Shown: piece after piece, positions 25,588 through 34,516 of the stretch | Layout of the letters: the number at the start of each line of letters is the position of its first letter | Numbering within the stretch: position 1 is the first letter of the stretch | IMG/VR virus record: IMGVR_UViG_3300044712_002452 | Span: 1 to 64,000 of that record | Source: a virus | Strand: one strand, 5' to 3' | DNA: 64,000 nucleotides | Notes under the pieces: model-generated | What the model was told of the DNA's origin: nothing | What the model saw: only the letters and a program-made list of their open reading frames with translations | Database searches by the model: none | Translations under genes and position numbers: made by a program

Positions 25588-25837
25588 GTTTTAGGTATTT
25601 ACTGTTTTCGGTATATCCGGTATACAGGTGTGCCTGCATACAGATAATATTTAATGCAATATAAAAGGAATTATGGTACACCCAAAATATTTAAAACGGG
25701 TGAGCAGATAGTCGGTAAAACAGATGAGTAAGCATACCTTATAGCTTGAAAATCAGTATTAAGGTATTCGGTATAACAGTATAACGGTAACACCATTTAT
25801 ACGTTAAACGTGTATTATGTAATGCGGTATATTTTCG
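25588..25837. promoter_or_regulatory. Candidate centromere/operator region between parA and the phosphoesterase gene
   Basis: Non-coding. It contains the third 24-bp unit (25601-25624, ACTGTTTTCGGTATATCC core), a near-perfect inverted repeat GTATACAGG-TGTG-CCTGCATAC (25620-25641), and a cluster GTATTCGGTATAAC followed by AGTATAACGGTAAC (25764-25791). Repeated GGTAT/GTATA words near parA are the expected setting for a partition site bound by the RHH partner, also controlling the par promoter. Nothing is assigned between 25645 and 25760. Confidence 0.5.
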
Positions 25838-25869
25838 TTTGTTCGAAAAGGTTGATTATCTTATATTTG
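25838..25869 (+). promoter_or_regulatory. Bacteroidota-type host promoter
   Basis: TTTG at 25838-25841, a 20-base spacer, and TATATTTG (TAnnTTTG) at 25862-25869. This matches the -33/-7 consensus of Bacteroidota housekeeping promoters and lies 18 bases before the ATG at 25888. It would restart rightward transcription beyond the minus-strand par genes. Confidence 0.7.
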
Positions 25870-25887
25870 AACCATCCGATCCACTCT

Positions 25888-27243
25888 ATGAAAGATTTTA
25901 AGAAGGTCTATGAAGCTATGATTAAGCGTTCTCCAAAGCGAGACGAAATTATAGCGGCTGAATGCGGCATGACGCTTGATCGGTTTCGAGGCACCCGAGA
26001 AATCATACGGCATGTTGAAAAAGAATTTAACATTCAAAGCCGAAACATCCTCAGATCTTTTGTTGAAAAAAAACTTTCAGAAGGTTCTGAGGATTTTTCA
26101 TTATCCAAAACTGAAGTTCAAGCTGTCGAAAATATTGCCAAGTCTGCGGTTTATCACAAGCTTACCGGCCGGGTGGTATCGGATGATACCAATTTAGATA
26201 AAGGGGAGCGGAATTTAACACTGGTAACCAATCGGGAGCCTTTGAATCCTGAAGAGATAATCAAACTCCTTAAAATAGATACAACCAAGTGGTATCTGGC
26301 CGGTTACTGGAATAAACAACAAAGCATCGGTTGGCGGGTGTCGGCCAATGTGGTTCGGATCAAAGAGAAGCCTGTCGATAAATTGGCTCAAGTTATTCAA
26401 AGCTGGAAGCCCCGGCCGATTTCCAAAATTACCGCCCTAGGAAACGCGGTTGATTCTGAACCTTGCATGGTCGTTATTTCCATGCAGGATCTGCATTTTG
26501 GAAAGCGCAACAATGACTCCATTCGAAAAGATTATCTCTCAGCATTAGAATACCTAATCACCCAAAGCGTTCGGGTGGCCGCCGTTGAAGAAGTGTTGTT
26601 GGTGTTGGGCGGTGACCTTTTGAATATGGACACTTTTGATGGTACGACCACTAAAGGTACCCCTGTCGAAAACGGCTTGCTGGCCACTGAAACTTATCGG
26701 GTAGCCCTGGATACCAAGATTGAAGCAATCACTTTATGCGCTCAACTGGTTCCTAAAGTTCGGGTGGTGTACATTCCCGGTAACCACGACCGCTTATCCA
26801 GTTTTCACCTGATGGATGCCGTCACCCGAATTTTTCAAAAGAATCCCCAAATCCAATTTGACAACGCTTACCAAGAGCGCAAAGCTATTTTATACGGAAA
26901 GAATTTTATTGGGCTTGAGCACGGAGATGTGTCTATCAAACAATCACCCATGGTGTTTGCTACCGAGTTTTCTAAAGCCTGGGGAACATCTGTATACCGG
27001 ACTTTGTACACCGGCCACTTACACAAAAATAAAAAAGTTGAATATGTTGTTGAAGATGAAACAAACGGGCTCGACGTTAAAATCATGCCGTCGCTTTGTT
27101 GCGAAGACTACTATCATAAACACAACAAGTGGACGGGTAACAAGCGACGCGGGATTGCCGAAGTCCACAAGAAATCAGGGGGAATCCTTGCCCAGTTCCA
27201 CTTCTTTGCCGACAGTCAAAAAAAAGGAAAAACGCGAAAATAA
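25888..27243 (+). CDS. Calcineurin-like metallophosphoesterase, 451 aa
   Basis: All metal-binding blocks are present in order: DLHFG (D201, H203), GGDLLNMD (D243), GNHDR (N299, H300), EHGD (H345) and TGHLH (H377, H379). The first 190 residues are a separate helical region with a possible helix-turn-helix-like start (KRDEIIAAECGMTLDRF), so the enzyme may be targeted to nucleic acid. The frame is open upstream to 25810, but ATG 25888 lies just after a host-type promoter and is preferred. Family members hydrolyse phosphoesters of nucleic acids, nucleotides or proteins; the substrate here is unknown. It precedes and overlaps a small zincin. Confidence 0.82.
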   Translation: MKDFKKVYEAMIKRSPKRDEIIAAECGMTLDRFRGTREIIRHVEKEFNIQSRNILRSFVEKKLSEGSEDFSLSKTEVQAVENIAKSAVYHKLTGRVVSDDTNLDKGERNLTLVTNREPLNPEEIIKLLKIDTTKWYLAGYWNKQQSIGWRVSANVVRIKEKPVDKLAQVIQSWKPRPISKITALGNAVDSEPCMVVISMQDLHFGKRNNDSIRKDYLSALEYLITQSVRVAAVEEVLLVLGGDLLNMDTFDGTTTKGTPVENGLLATETYRVALDTKIEAITLCAQLVPKVRVVYIPGNHDRLSSFHLMDAVTRIFQKNPQIQFDNAYQERKAILYGKNFIGLEHGDVSIKQSPMVFATEFSKAWGTSVYRTLYTGHLHKNKKVEYVVEDETNGLDVKIMPSLCCEDYYHKHNKWTGNKRRGIAEVHKKSGGILAQFHFFADSQKKGKTRK

Positions 27244-27616
27244 ATTCAAACTCGAAATCCCTATCTACAATACAATCTTGTATGTACAAATAGGAGGGAA
27301 CGAAAAAGATATTCGGGAGTATATCGCTTCCGAAGGTGGGATAGGATTTAACCCTTCCGAAATTAATGTAGAAACCCTGGCCATTACCTATGAATTAAGC
27401 GATTGCCGGTATTTGATTTGGTTTCGGGATTATCGTAATACACCCAAATTTATAGGGGTTCTGGCGCATGAAGTGTATCACTTTGTACATTTTATGATGC
27501 GCAACATAGGTCAAGAACCCAGTGAAGATTCAGAAGAAAGTTATGCTTATCTGGTCGGCTACACGGTCGAGAATATATCTATGCGCTTGCAGGGGAAAGC
27601 GGAAAAAAAATCGTAA
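27206..27616 (+). CDS. Small zincin metallopeptidase-like protein, 136 aa
   Basis: Contains AHEVYHFVHFMM with H88-E89-x-x-H92 and, about 20 residues on, EESYAYLVGYTVENI, whose Glu may be the third zinc ligand: a compact one-motif zincin as seen in small phage proteins. There is no ATG before the conserved part; the start is probably TTG 27206 (or 27188), which overlaps the end of the phosphoesterase gene in another frame. The N-terminus is very basic (VKKKEKRENKFK). Substrate unknown; virion maturation or host-protein cleavage are possible. Confidence 0.65.
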   Translation: MPTVKKKEKRENKFKLEIPIYNTILYVQIGGNEKDIREYIASEGGIGFNPSEINVETLAITYELSDCRYLIWFRDYRNTPKFIGVLAHEVYHFVHFMMRNIGQEPSEDSEESYAYLVGYTVENISMRLQGKAEKKS

Positions 27617-27620
27617 ATTC
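27611..27620 (+). promoter_or_regulatory. Promoter-like TCGTAAATTC box
   Basis: Overlaps the stop codon of the zincin gene and lies 15 bases before the next ATG (27636). It resembles the boxes at 17451, 18081 and 36239. Confidence 0.3.
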
Positions 27621-27635
27621 TTAATAGCTCTTTGT

Positions 27636-28244
27636 ATGAAAACCACACAAAACCTGGAAAGCTTTAAAAAGCCGGACTTAAAAGCACCCCGGTATCGCAA
27701 GAAAGTTCACAACCCCATCAACAAATTGTTGTTTGCTTCCCTGCGATATCAGCATGAATGTCTGCGGGAAATGAGTGACGATGAAATGCGAGCTCATCTG
27801 AGATACTATTTACAGATGATTCGCACTGAAATCTTGCAGCATCCTGATGGATCCGAATTGAACAATCTGTTGGGCATCATTTTTATCGGTAGTACCGCCA
27901 GTCCGCGGAAGCGTTATTTTGGCGTAGACTGTGTAAAGTCGATTGCTTTGGGTAAAAAAGTGCATCATAAAAATTGGGAAACCGATGGCTTGACGTGCAA
28001 TATATTTTACACCAATTTTTACCAGCGATTCACGTTTCGCTTTCGGGAACTCTGGCGCTTTGAAGCAGACAAAAAGTTAAAAAAAGGGGGATCGGATGCG
28101 TTTAAAGAAGACCATCAACGGTTTGTACAAGTCGAGCCCTGGATGACAATATCCAAAATGTTCAATTTATATACCAAGCGACAGCGATTCAAAGCTGAGG
28201 TTGCCAGTCAGTTGCGTAACCTTCCTGATGAATTCGCGCTCTAA
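27636..28244 (+). CDS. Hypothetical protein upstream of ring genes, 202 aa
   Basis: Not recognised as a named family. ATG 27636 follows a promoter-like box; the upstream open frame overlaps the zincin and is ignored. The protein is basic and mainly helical: KAPRYRKKVHNPINKLLFAS near the start, a conserved-looking middle (GIIFIGSTASPRKRYFGVDC), and a basic C-terminal part with RFRELWRFEADKKLKKGG. In crAss-like phages small ring/tail-assembly genes occupy this position, directly ahead of the ring and muzzle genes, so an assembly or ring role is likely by context only. Confidence 0.55.
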   Translation: MKTTQNLESFKKPDLKAPRYRKKVHNPINKLLFASLRYQHECLREMSDDEMRAHLRYYLQMIRTEILQHPDGSELNNLLGIIFIGSTASPRKRYFGVDCVKSIALGKKVHHKNWETDGLTCNIFYTNFYQRFTFRFRELWRFEADKKLKKGGSDAFKEDHQRFVQVEPWMTISKMFNLYTKRQRFKAEVASQLRNLPDEFAL

Positions 28245-28255
28245 AAATTCGTGAT

Positions 28256-28903
28256 ATGCAGACTATCGGTTATAATGTATCGATGTTAAGGCGGGAAATC
28301 AAAGCGATGAGCGTAGACGTACAGCTCACCGATCGGTATTTGTATAACCTATTGATGAAACACGCCGATTGGTTGATTAAGCGGGAAGATGATAAATGGC
28401 GGGTGCTCAATCAAGAAGATGTGCTGCAGCCTTGGGAAGTAGGAATGGAAGAAGTATTGCTGGTAGCGGGATTTAAAAAAACCGTTTATCGGTCTACGGC
28501 CACTATTCCCCCTTTATTTGAAGGTACCAACGGATTGTTGATTCGGGGTGTTACTACGCTGGACGGTTCTGAAGAAATTGTTCTTGTTAGCCGTAGTCGC
28601 TACGAAAACATTCAAAAGCAAAGTTCCCGTAAGTACAATAAAACCCGATATGCTTGGATAGAAAAAGGGTATCTGTATACCTTGGATTCAGAACTGGAAG
28701 GATTGCGGGTAGAAGGCTTATTTAAGCAAACCGTTTCTTCAAACGGTTGTGAAGATGTACAATGCATTCCTGCACAAAAGCAAGGGTTTTATGTGCCGGA
28801 ATTTTTGATGGCTGAAATGTTTTCTCACGCAGTTCAAGATTTGCGCAATATGTTCGGTATTCCAACGGATACCCAAATGGATCTTAAAAATGTGGCTCAA
28901 TAA
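28256..28903 (+). CDS. Putative tail ring protein, 215 aa
   Basis: The N-terminus (LRREIKAMSVDVQLTDRYLY, then NLLMKHADWLIKREDD) recalls the ring-type tail proteins of crAss-like phages, which build the short tail barrel below the portal. A helical start is followed by a beta-rich part (VYRSTATIPPLFEGTNG) and a helical end (PEFLMAEMFSHAVQDLRNMF). It begins 11 bases after the preceding gene and ends 5 bases before the next ring/adaptor gene. Assignment to a particular ring position is not possible from sequence alone. Confidence 0.65.
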   Translation: MQTIGYNVSMLRREIKAMSVDVQLTDRYLYNLLMKHADWLIKREDDKWRVLNQEDVLQPWEVGMEEVLLVAGFKKTVYRSTATIPPLFEGTNGLLIRGVTTLDGSEEIVLVSRSRYENIQKQSSRKYNKTRYAWIEKGYLYTLDSELEGLRVEGLFKQTVSSNGCEDVQCIPAQKQGFYVPEFLMAEMFSHAVQDLRNMFGIPTDTQMDLKNVAQ

Positions 28904-28908
28904 AACCT

Positions 28909-29754
28909 ATGAAAGCACCTTTATCCTATAAAACGGTAGACGCTTTGCTGGCCGATGTCAAAGATGATATGCATCGGATTTACCAGGAAGGATTTATTCA
29001 ACCTTCCCAGTTGATTCGGGAAGTCATGTATATCAACAAAGAATTGGGGTTAAAGCTACATCGACGTCGCCGGGCGGTTGTCGATATCTGCAACGGTAAA
29101 ATTACCTTACCTGAAGATTTTCATTACTTGATATGTGCGCTGGCCATCAGCGATAGCTTGGTTATTGAAAGCAGCTTGGATTTACCCATTCAAGCCTATA
29201 GTGAAGATGTGCTTTTACCGGTCGGTGCTGCTCCGCCGGAAGACGCAGAACTGCGGGTCAGTGAGTGTGGTAGGCAAATACAAGTGATTGAACATAGATC
29301 TTATCAAAAAATTTGTTATCGACAGGTTCAACCCATCAAAGTGAAAATGAGCAATGCTTGTGATCCCGGATGCTTTAATCTGCGCGTTCAATCGGATGTC
29401 GTACTGGTCGTAGGTAAAAACCATGGATCGATCACCGGTATTCAAAACGGAACCCTTTATATCGAATACTTGGGTTCATTGGTAGATGCCGATGGAAACG
29501 TATTGGTGCCCGATGATGAAATCTTGTTGCGCTATTACGAAAATGCGTTGAAAGTCAAAATTTTGGAAAACATGGTTTACGCCAAAGAGCCGGTAGGGGA
29601 GATGTTGAACTTGGCTATACCTAACCTGAGAATGGCGCGCAACAATGCCATCAACCGGGTGAATATGCCGGAGTATTCAGAAATCAAAGCGGTCATTCAA
29701 GCGCATCGTAAAGCTATGCACAATCGTTATTACAAAATCTTCATTCCAGCTTAA
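28909..29754 (+). CDS. Putative tail adaptor/ring protein (gp4/gp11-like), 281 aa
   Basis: Helical N-terminus (YKTVDALLADVKDDMHRIYQ, then LIREVMYINKELGLKLHRRRR) followed by VVDICNGKITLPEDFHYLIC: a pattern shared by the tail-stabilisation/adaptor proteins placed immediately before the muzzle in crAss-like phages and before the tail tubular protein in P22- and T7-like phages. A beta-rich middle has an insertion of Cys residues (CDPGCFNL); the C-terminal helices (EILLRYYENALKVKILENMV) would pack against the ring. Directly followed by the muzzle gene. Confidence 0.7.
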   Translation: MKAPLSYKTVDALLADVKDDMHRIYQEGFIQPSQLIREVMYINKELGLKLHRRRRAVVDICNGKITLPEDFHYLICALAISDSLVIESSLDLPIQAYSEDVLLPVGAAPPEDAELRVSECGRQIQVIEHRSYQKICYRQVQPIKVKMSNACDPGCFNLRVQSDVVLVVGKNHGSITGIQNGTLYIEYLGSLVDADGNVLVPDDEILLRYYENALKVKILENMVYAKEPVGEMLNLAIPNLRMARNNAINRVNMPEYSEIKAVIQAHRKAMHNRYYKIFIPA

Positions 29755-29762
29755 ATTATTCT

Positions 29763-32700
29763 ATGAGCGGTCCGCAAAATACCCTGAGTGTCAATACACG
29801 CATTTTTGTTGCCGGTATGAACCGCGACACCAATGATCATTTTAATCCGGAAAATTCATGGGTTAGCGCGATCAATGCGACACTTATTACCCATCAGGGT
29901 GATCGGGGAGCTATTGGAAACGAGCCTTCAACCAAATTGCAATTATATTTTCCTTTACCGCCGGTTTCTTTTATTTATCGATCCGAAGGCGTATGGGTTT
30001 ATTTTGGGGCCGTTGAATTTGGGGATTGTGAAATCGGTCTTTTTGATGAGCATCAAGGGGTTTATACATCTTTGGTTGTGGACCGTCGATTGGGATTTGA
30101 CCCACGTTATCCCATCACGGGCGTATGTAAAGGTAACGCCGATGGTACTACCAGCGTTTATTTTTGTGACGGGTTGAATCCGGATCGGGTGTTGAATCTG
30201 GACAACATTCCTTTTACCCGCGCTAAAAAGAAGACTCTGCGCAATCAGCAAGATTGTGATGCACCTCAGTATACGGATAAATTAGATTTGGATGCGCTGT
30301 TGTTACACCGCAAAATCAGTTTACCTAAACTTAAATTGCAGCAATCACCGGCGGGTGGTAATCTACCCAATGGCTCTTATCAAGTCGTAGGGGCTTATGC
30401 TATCAATGGGGTTCGGGTAACCGATTATACTTTACCTTCTGTGATTCAACCCCTTTTTGATCATGCCAATATGGTCGGTGGTTTAGAACTATCGATTGAA
30501 CAGGTGGATCTGAATTTTGATGAAATGGAGTTGGTTTTAATCACCTTTGTCAATCAGCAAGCCAGGGCGTATAAATTGGGGATTTATTCAACCCGTCAGG
30601 AAAAAATATACATTGATCAAATCAATGAGCGTTTACCGGCTGTTGATATCAGTCGTATACCTATTCGTACGGTGGTTTATCCGCGTTCAAACCGAATGTT
30701 TTCCGTATCGGATTATCTCATTCGCAGCGGGGTGCACATGCGGCCAGAGATCAATTATCAGCCGCAAGCCAACGAAATTCAATCTCGGTGGGTACTGGTC
30801 AAAGTGCCCAAAGATTATTATTCTAAAGGGGGTTCACTCACCGGCTATATGCGGGATGAGAACTATTTACCCTTCATTCGCTTTGTGTATGAAACCGGAG
30901 AGCGATCCGCCGACTTTCCAATCTTCGGTCGCTCGCCCATAGCGCAGGATTTGGTGGTTAGTGGATCGGCGGATGCTTTTGAAAACCGGCTCAATGAAAG
31001 CGGAGAAGTGTTGCGTCGCTGGCAAGTAGAAAATACGGCTACCGTTACTTCAACCCAAACCTACGAAATTGAAGAAGGGATTGTGGTGTTGGAAGGGGAG
31101 ATGGGGTATCACGAAACCAAGACCCTGTTACCCGATGATAAACCTGAAATTTACGGTAAGCTATGCGGGGCACCGGTTCGTTTACATAAAATGCCCGATG
31201 TGGATTTGGCGCCATTGATTAGTTCGGATGGAAACCATATTCAACTTTTAGCCTGGAAGTTTGAAAATATTCATTACCCCTTGGATCGGAATAGAAATCC
31301 TGTGCCCGGGGTAGTGGGTTATGAAATTGTAAGAGCCAGCCGCAACGGGCAGGCGACGATCCTGGCAAAAGGTATGCTCAACCATACGGGTGTGTACAAA
31401 CCGGATAATGGTATTGATGGATCCAAAGGGTTATATCCTAATTTTCCATTGAACGATTTGAGGCCCAATGCCTATTTGAGTGCTCAAGAAGTAAAAGGCG
31501 GGTGTCAGGCTAAAGGGTTTGCGCCGTTGGATGAATTTTCGTCTTCGCTGCTTACGTTTCATTCACCTGATACGCAGTTCACTCATCCTTTTCTCAATGT
31601 AAGCGAACTGAAAATTAGCGCTGAGCTGCAGGGTACATCCCGAGGTTATTTTGAACCGGTGCAAGGGCATCCCAAACAAAAACTGCTTCGAGATTTTGCG
31701 CTCTTGATTGGCGGTATGGTCGGAGCGGGTACCGGGCTGGTAGCCATTAGGGGTAAAAAGATTACCCGTCGGGTTGGTCCGAAAGGGATCAATTTGGGTC
31801 AGGTAGGAACGACTACTACGGCAGCGGCTTCGGCCGGGGCTGCATCGGTGTCCAGTTATTATGTAGGATCCGCACTCAAAGGTATTTTTGGAACGGTGGA
31901 TAGTATCACCGGAGGCGCGATAAATTCAGCGATGGATGCGGTTCAAAATATTTTTAACCCCAGTTATCTCACTTCTACGGCTCCCGGTGTAATTGGCGGC
32001 GGCACAGACGTAGATCAGGAAGAAAGTGCGGTAGGGGCTTTGCCAGCGCCTTTGAGAATTTTAGGGGGTACGTTTTTGTTCTCTTACTTTTTTGCAAAAG
32101 GAACAGAAGAAGCCATTCGTATTATTCGCAACCTGATTCCGGCACAAGACTTTGCTTGGCAGTATAATTGCCATGGGCATTATCATACCTTTGCGCCAGC
32201 GCGCGCCGGCTTTAAGCGACGTAAAATTCAAGATAGCGTTTATTTGGAACCCCAGGTTCAGGACTTTGCCGGCTACCGGGTAAACAATTTGTATCGCTCA
32301 CGCAGCGTAATTCTATCGCTGGAACAAGAAGTGGGAAATCCTTTATTGCAGGATCAATCCCGAACCACTATTGGCGAACAAGGTCAGTGGAGCAATCCCA
32401 AAAAACCTGTGACCGCCAACACCAGCGCTTTTTACGGATCGCTTAAAAGAACCTTACTCAATCAATACGGTACACCTGAAAGCTGTGTATTGCAGCCTGT
32501 CAGCATTGGCCCCACGCCGATCGGTGTCGGTAAGCCGGTGGTAAGCCCGGTATTATTTGGCGGAGACGTTTATATCAATCGTTATACCGAAAAAAATAGT
32601 TTCTGTCTATTCAATCGTTGGTTGGACAAGAATTTTCCAGCTTCCACGGAGTTTAATTATCGGGATTACTACAATGTAGCTTTTCCGCGTTTTTGGATGG

Positions 32701-34499
32701 ATTCAACGGAATACGATTTTAACCGGTTAAGCAGTAGCTTAATTCGATTGAACTTTAAAACCGATGTTTTACCCAATGACTTTGCCCAGCTCGATCGCCG
32801 CAAATCGGATTGTAATAGCAAAATCAGTTTTGGCATCCAGGATGCTTATATGTATTTGTTCGTAAATGGGGTGCGGGATTTTTGGGTAGAAAGCACTATC
32901 AATGTGGCTCATCGGGATTGGGAAGACACGCCGGCAAAAAGGCATTATGATCCAGCGCGGTATTCAAACCTGTCTGAACTGTTTGCTGAACCTGTGATTA
33001 AGTCAGGAAATCATTTTAAATATGATTTTTCACTTAGCCTGAACCGGCATTATAATGCTTTTGTTTCTTGGGGCGGTATGTTGCCACGGAGCTTTAATCG
33101 GACATTGGTGGATAAGCAAGCTTCTTTTCCGAAACGGTTGATTTATTCTTTACCGCAGCCGGAAGAATTTATCAAAGATCAATGGCGTGTATTCCTGGCC
33201 AACAACTATAAAGATTTTGATAGTGAAGTAGTCAAAGTGCAGCCGACAGGTCAGCGCGGAGCCATGATTTTTATGAAAGCGCATGCTCCATTGGTATTTG
33301 CGGGTATCGAACAACTTAGTACCGATAATGGTACCAAAATCACCATCGGCGACGGAGAACTGTTTGCTCAAACCGACAGTCCAATATCCAATGCTGATGA
33401 TGTGTATGCTTATGGAGCTTGTCAAGACGGTCGTTCGGTAATCAATACCCCGTTGGGATTGTTTTGGGTTAGTGCTCGTTCTGGAAAAATATTCAGGTTT
33501 ACCGGCAACGCTGAGCCGATTGTGAAAAAAGGAATGCAGCAATGGTTTAATCAACATTTACCTTTTAAGCTTTTGCAGGATTTCCCGCAGTTTTCTTATA
33601 CTGATAATCCGGTAGCGGGTATCGGCATTCAATCGGTTTACGATCCGCAATACGAAATCGTATATTTTAGTAAGCGAGATTACCGGGTACGTCCGGAATA
33701 CAAAAAAAGGATTAGCTTTAAAGACGGTCAGTTTGTATTAGATGATCGGGCCAAAATTTTATTGACCAACGATCTTTATTTTGAAGATGCTTCGTTTACG
33801 GTTTCGTTTGCTGCAGATGCAGATATGTGGGTAAGTTATCACGATTGGCATCCTTCTTTGGTACTGGCCGGCGATCAGCATTTTACCACAATAGCCAAAA
33901 ACGCAGCTTGGAAACACAATGTTCGTTATGATTCATTCTGTAATTTCTACAATGACGATTTCCCATTTGAGGTGGAATACGTCATCAACAACGCCCAAAC
34001 CGTATCGGTGCTTAAAAGTCTGGAATACCACATGGAGTGTTTCAGGTATTATGGTGATGGAAGCGAGCAGCACCATGTATTAGATCATAATTTTGACCGG
34101 GCACAAATCTATAATTCTGAACAGCATTCAGGTTTGCTGAAGTTATACAATCGGGTTAAGCGAGATCCGTTTTCACTTTTGGACCGGCCGGCCATTAATA
34201 TCCATGCCGTTGACACCACGTATAGCAAAGAAGAAAATAAGTATCGGATCAATCAATTTTTTGATTTGGTGCGTACACGCTCTGAGTTTAACAGTAAGTA
34301 TATTCCGCTTTGGGAAACTGAAGCCAATGGGTATCGTAAAATAGTCAATCCGGAAGCTATTGAATACAGTAAATCCGCTTTGGAAAGAAAACGTTTTCGA
34401 CACAAAAACACCCGGGTCGTGCTTACACGCTTAAATAGCGGATCGGTTAAAATGTTGCTGGCCATTGTAAATGCTAAACAAAGCGTATCTTTTAGATAA
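29763..34499 (+). CDS. Muzzle / large distal tail protein, 1578 aa
   Basis: N-terminal block FVAGMNRDTNDHFNPENSWV, then INATLITHQGDRGAIGNEPS, is the characteristic opening of the crAss-like muzzle family, the large protein at the distal end of the tail. A beta-propeller-like first half follows (VSFIYRSEGVWVYFGAVEFG). Between about residues 640 and 780 there are three hydrophobic, Gly/Ala-rich stretches (FALLIGGMVGAGTGLVAI near 645-662; TTTAAASAGAASVSSYYVGS near 683-702; LRILGGTFLFSYFFAKG near 763-779), unusual in a tail-tube protein and suggestive of membrane insertion on injection. The C-terminal half is again beta-rich with AGIQSVYDPQYEIVYFSK-like phrases. Gene position after the adaptor and before the cargo genes agrees. 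Confidence 0.75.
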   Translation: MSGPQNTLSVNTRIFVAGMNRDTNDHFNPENSWVSAINATLITHQGDRGAIGNEPSTKLQLYFPLPPVSFIYRSEGVWVYFGAVEFGDCEIGLFDEHQGVYTSLVVDRRLGFDPRYPITGVCKGNADGTTSVYFCDGLNPDRVLNLDNIPFTRAKKKTLRNQQDCDAPQYTDKLDLDALLLHRKISLPKLKLQQSPAGGNLPNGSYQVVGAYAINGVRVTDYTLPSVIQPLFDHANMVGGLELSIEQVDLNFDEMELVLITFVNQQARAYKLGIYSTRQEKIYIDQINERLPAVDISRIPIRTVVYPRSNRMFSVSDYLIRSGVHMRPEINYQPQANEIQSRWVLVKVPKDYYSKGGSLTGYMRDENYLPFIRFVYETGERSADFPIFGRSPIAQDLVVSGSADAFENRLNESGEVLRRWQVENTATVTSTQTYEIEEGIVVLEGEMGYHETKTLLPDDKPEIYGKLCGAPVRLHKMPDVDLAPLISSDGNHIQLLAWKFENIHYPLDRNRNPVPGVVGYEIVRASRNGQATILAKGMLNHTGVYKPDNGIDGSKGLYPNFPLNDLRPNAYLSAQEVKGGCQAKGFAPLDEFSSSLLTFHSPDTQFTHPFLNVSELKISAELQGTSRGYFEPVQGHPKQKLLRDFALLIGGMVGAGTGLVAIRGKKITRRVGPKGINLGQVGTTTTAAASAGAASVSSYYVGSALKGIFGTVDSITGGAINSAMDAVQNIFNPSYLTSTAPGVIGGGTDVDQEESAVGALPAPLRILGGTFLFSYFFAKGTEEAIRIIRNLIPAQDFAWQYNCHGHYHTFAPARAGFKRRKIQDSVYLEPQVQDFAGYRVNNLYRSRSVILSLEQEVGNPLLQDQSRTTIGEQGQWSNPKKPVTANTSAFYGSLKRTLLNQYGTPESCVLQPVSIGPTPIGVGKPVVSPVLFGGDVYINRYTEKNSFCLFNRWLDKNFPASTEFNYRDYYNVAFPRFWMDSTEYDFNRLSSSLIRLNFKTDVLPNDFAQLDRRKSDCNSKISFGIQDAYMYLFVNGVRDFWVESTINVAHRDWEDTPAKRHYDPARYSNLSELFAEPVIKSGNHFKYDFSLSLNRHYNAFVSWGGMLPRSFNRTLVDKQASFPKRLIYSLPQPEEFIKDQWRVFLANNYKDFDSEVVKVQPTGQRGAMIFMKAHAPLVFAGIEQLSTDNGTKITIGDGELFAQTDSPISNADDVYAYGACQDGRSVINTPLGLFWVSARSGKIFRFTGNAEPIVKKGMQQWFNQHLPFKLLQDFPQFSYTDNPVAGIGIQSVYDPQYEIVYFSKRDYRVRPEYKKRISFKDGQFVLDDRAKILLTNDLYFEDASFTVSFAADADMWVSYHDWHPSLVLAGDQHFTTIAKNAAWKHNVRYDSFCNFYNDDFPFEVEYVINNAQTVSVLKSLEYHMECFRYYGDGSEQHHVLDHNFDRAQIYNSEQHSGLLKLYNRVKRDPFSLLDRPAINIHAVDTTYSKEENKYRINQFFDLVRTRSEFNSKYIPLWETEANGYRKIVNPEAIEYSKSALERKRFRHKNTRVVLTRLNSGSVKMLLAIVNAKQSVSFR

Positions 34500-34516
34500 G
34501 CACACTTCTTAATTAT

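Noticed and set aside
26816-27187. Longer version of the small zincin starting inside the phosphoesterase gene
   Set aside because: That segment is an out-of-frame reading of the conserved phosphoesterase motifs; only the part after about 27188 looks like protein of its own.
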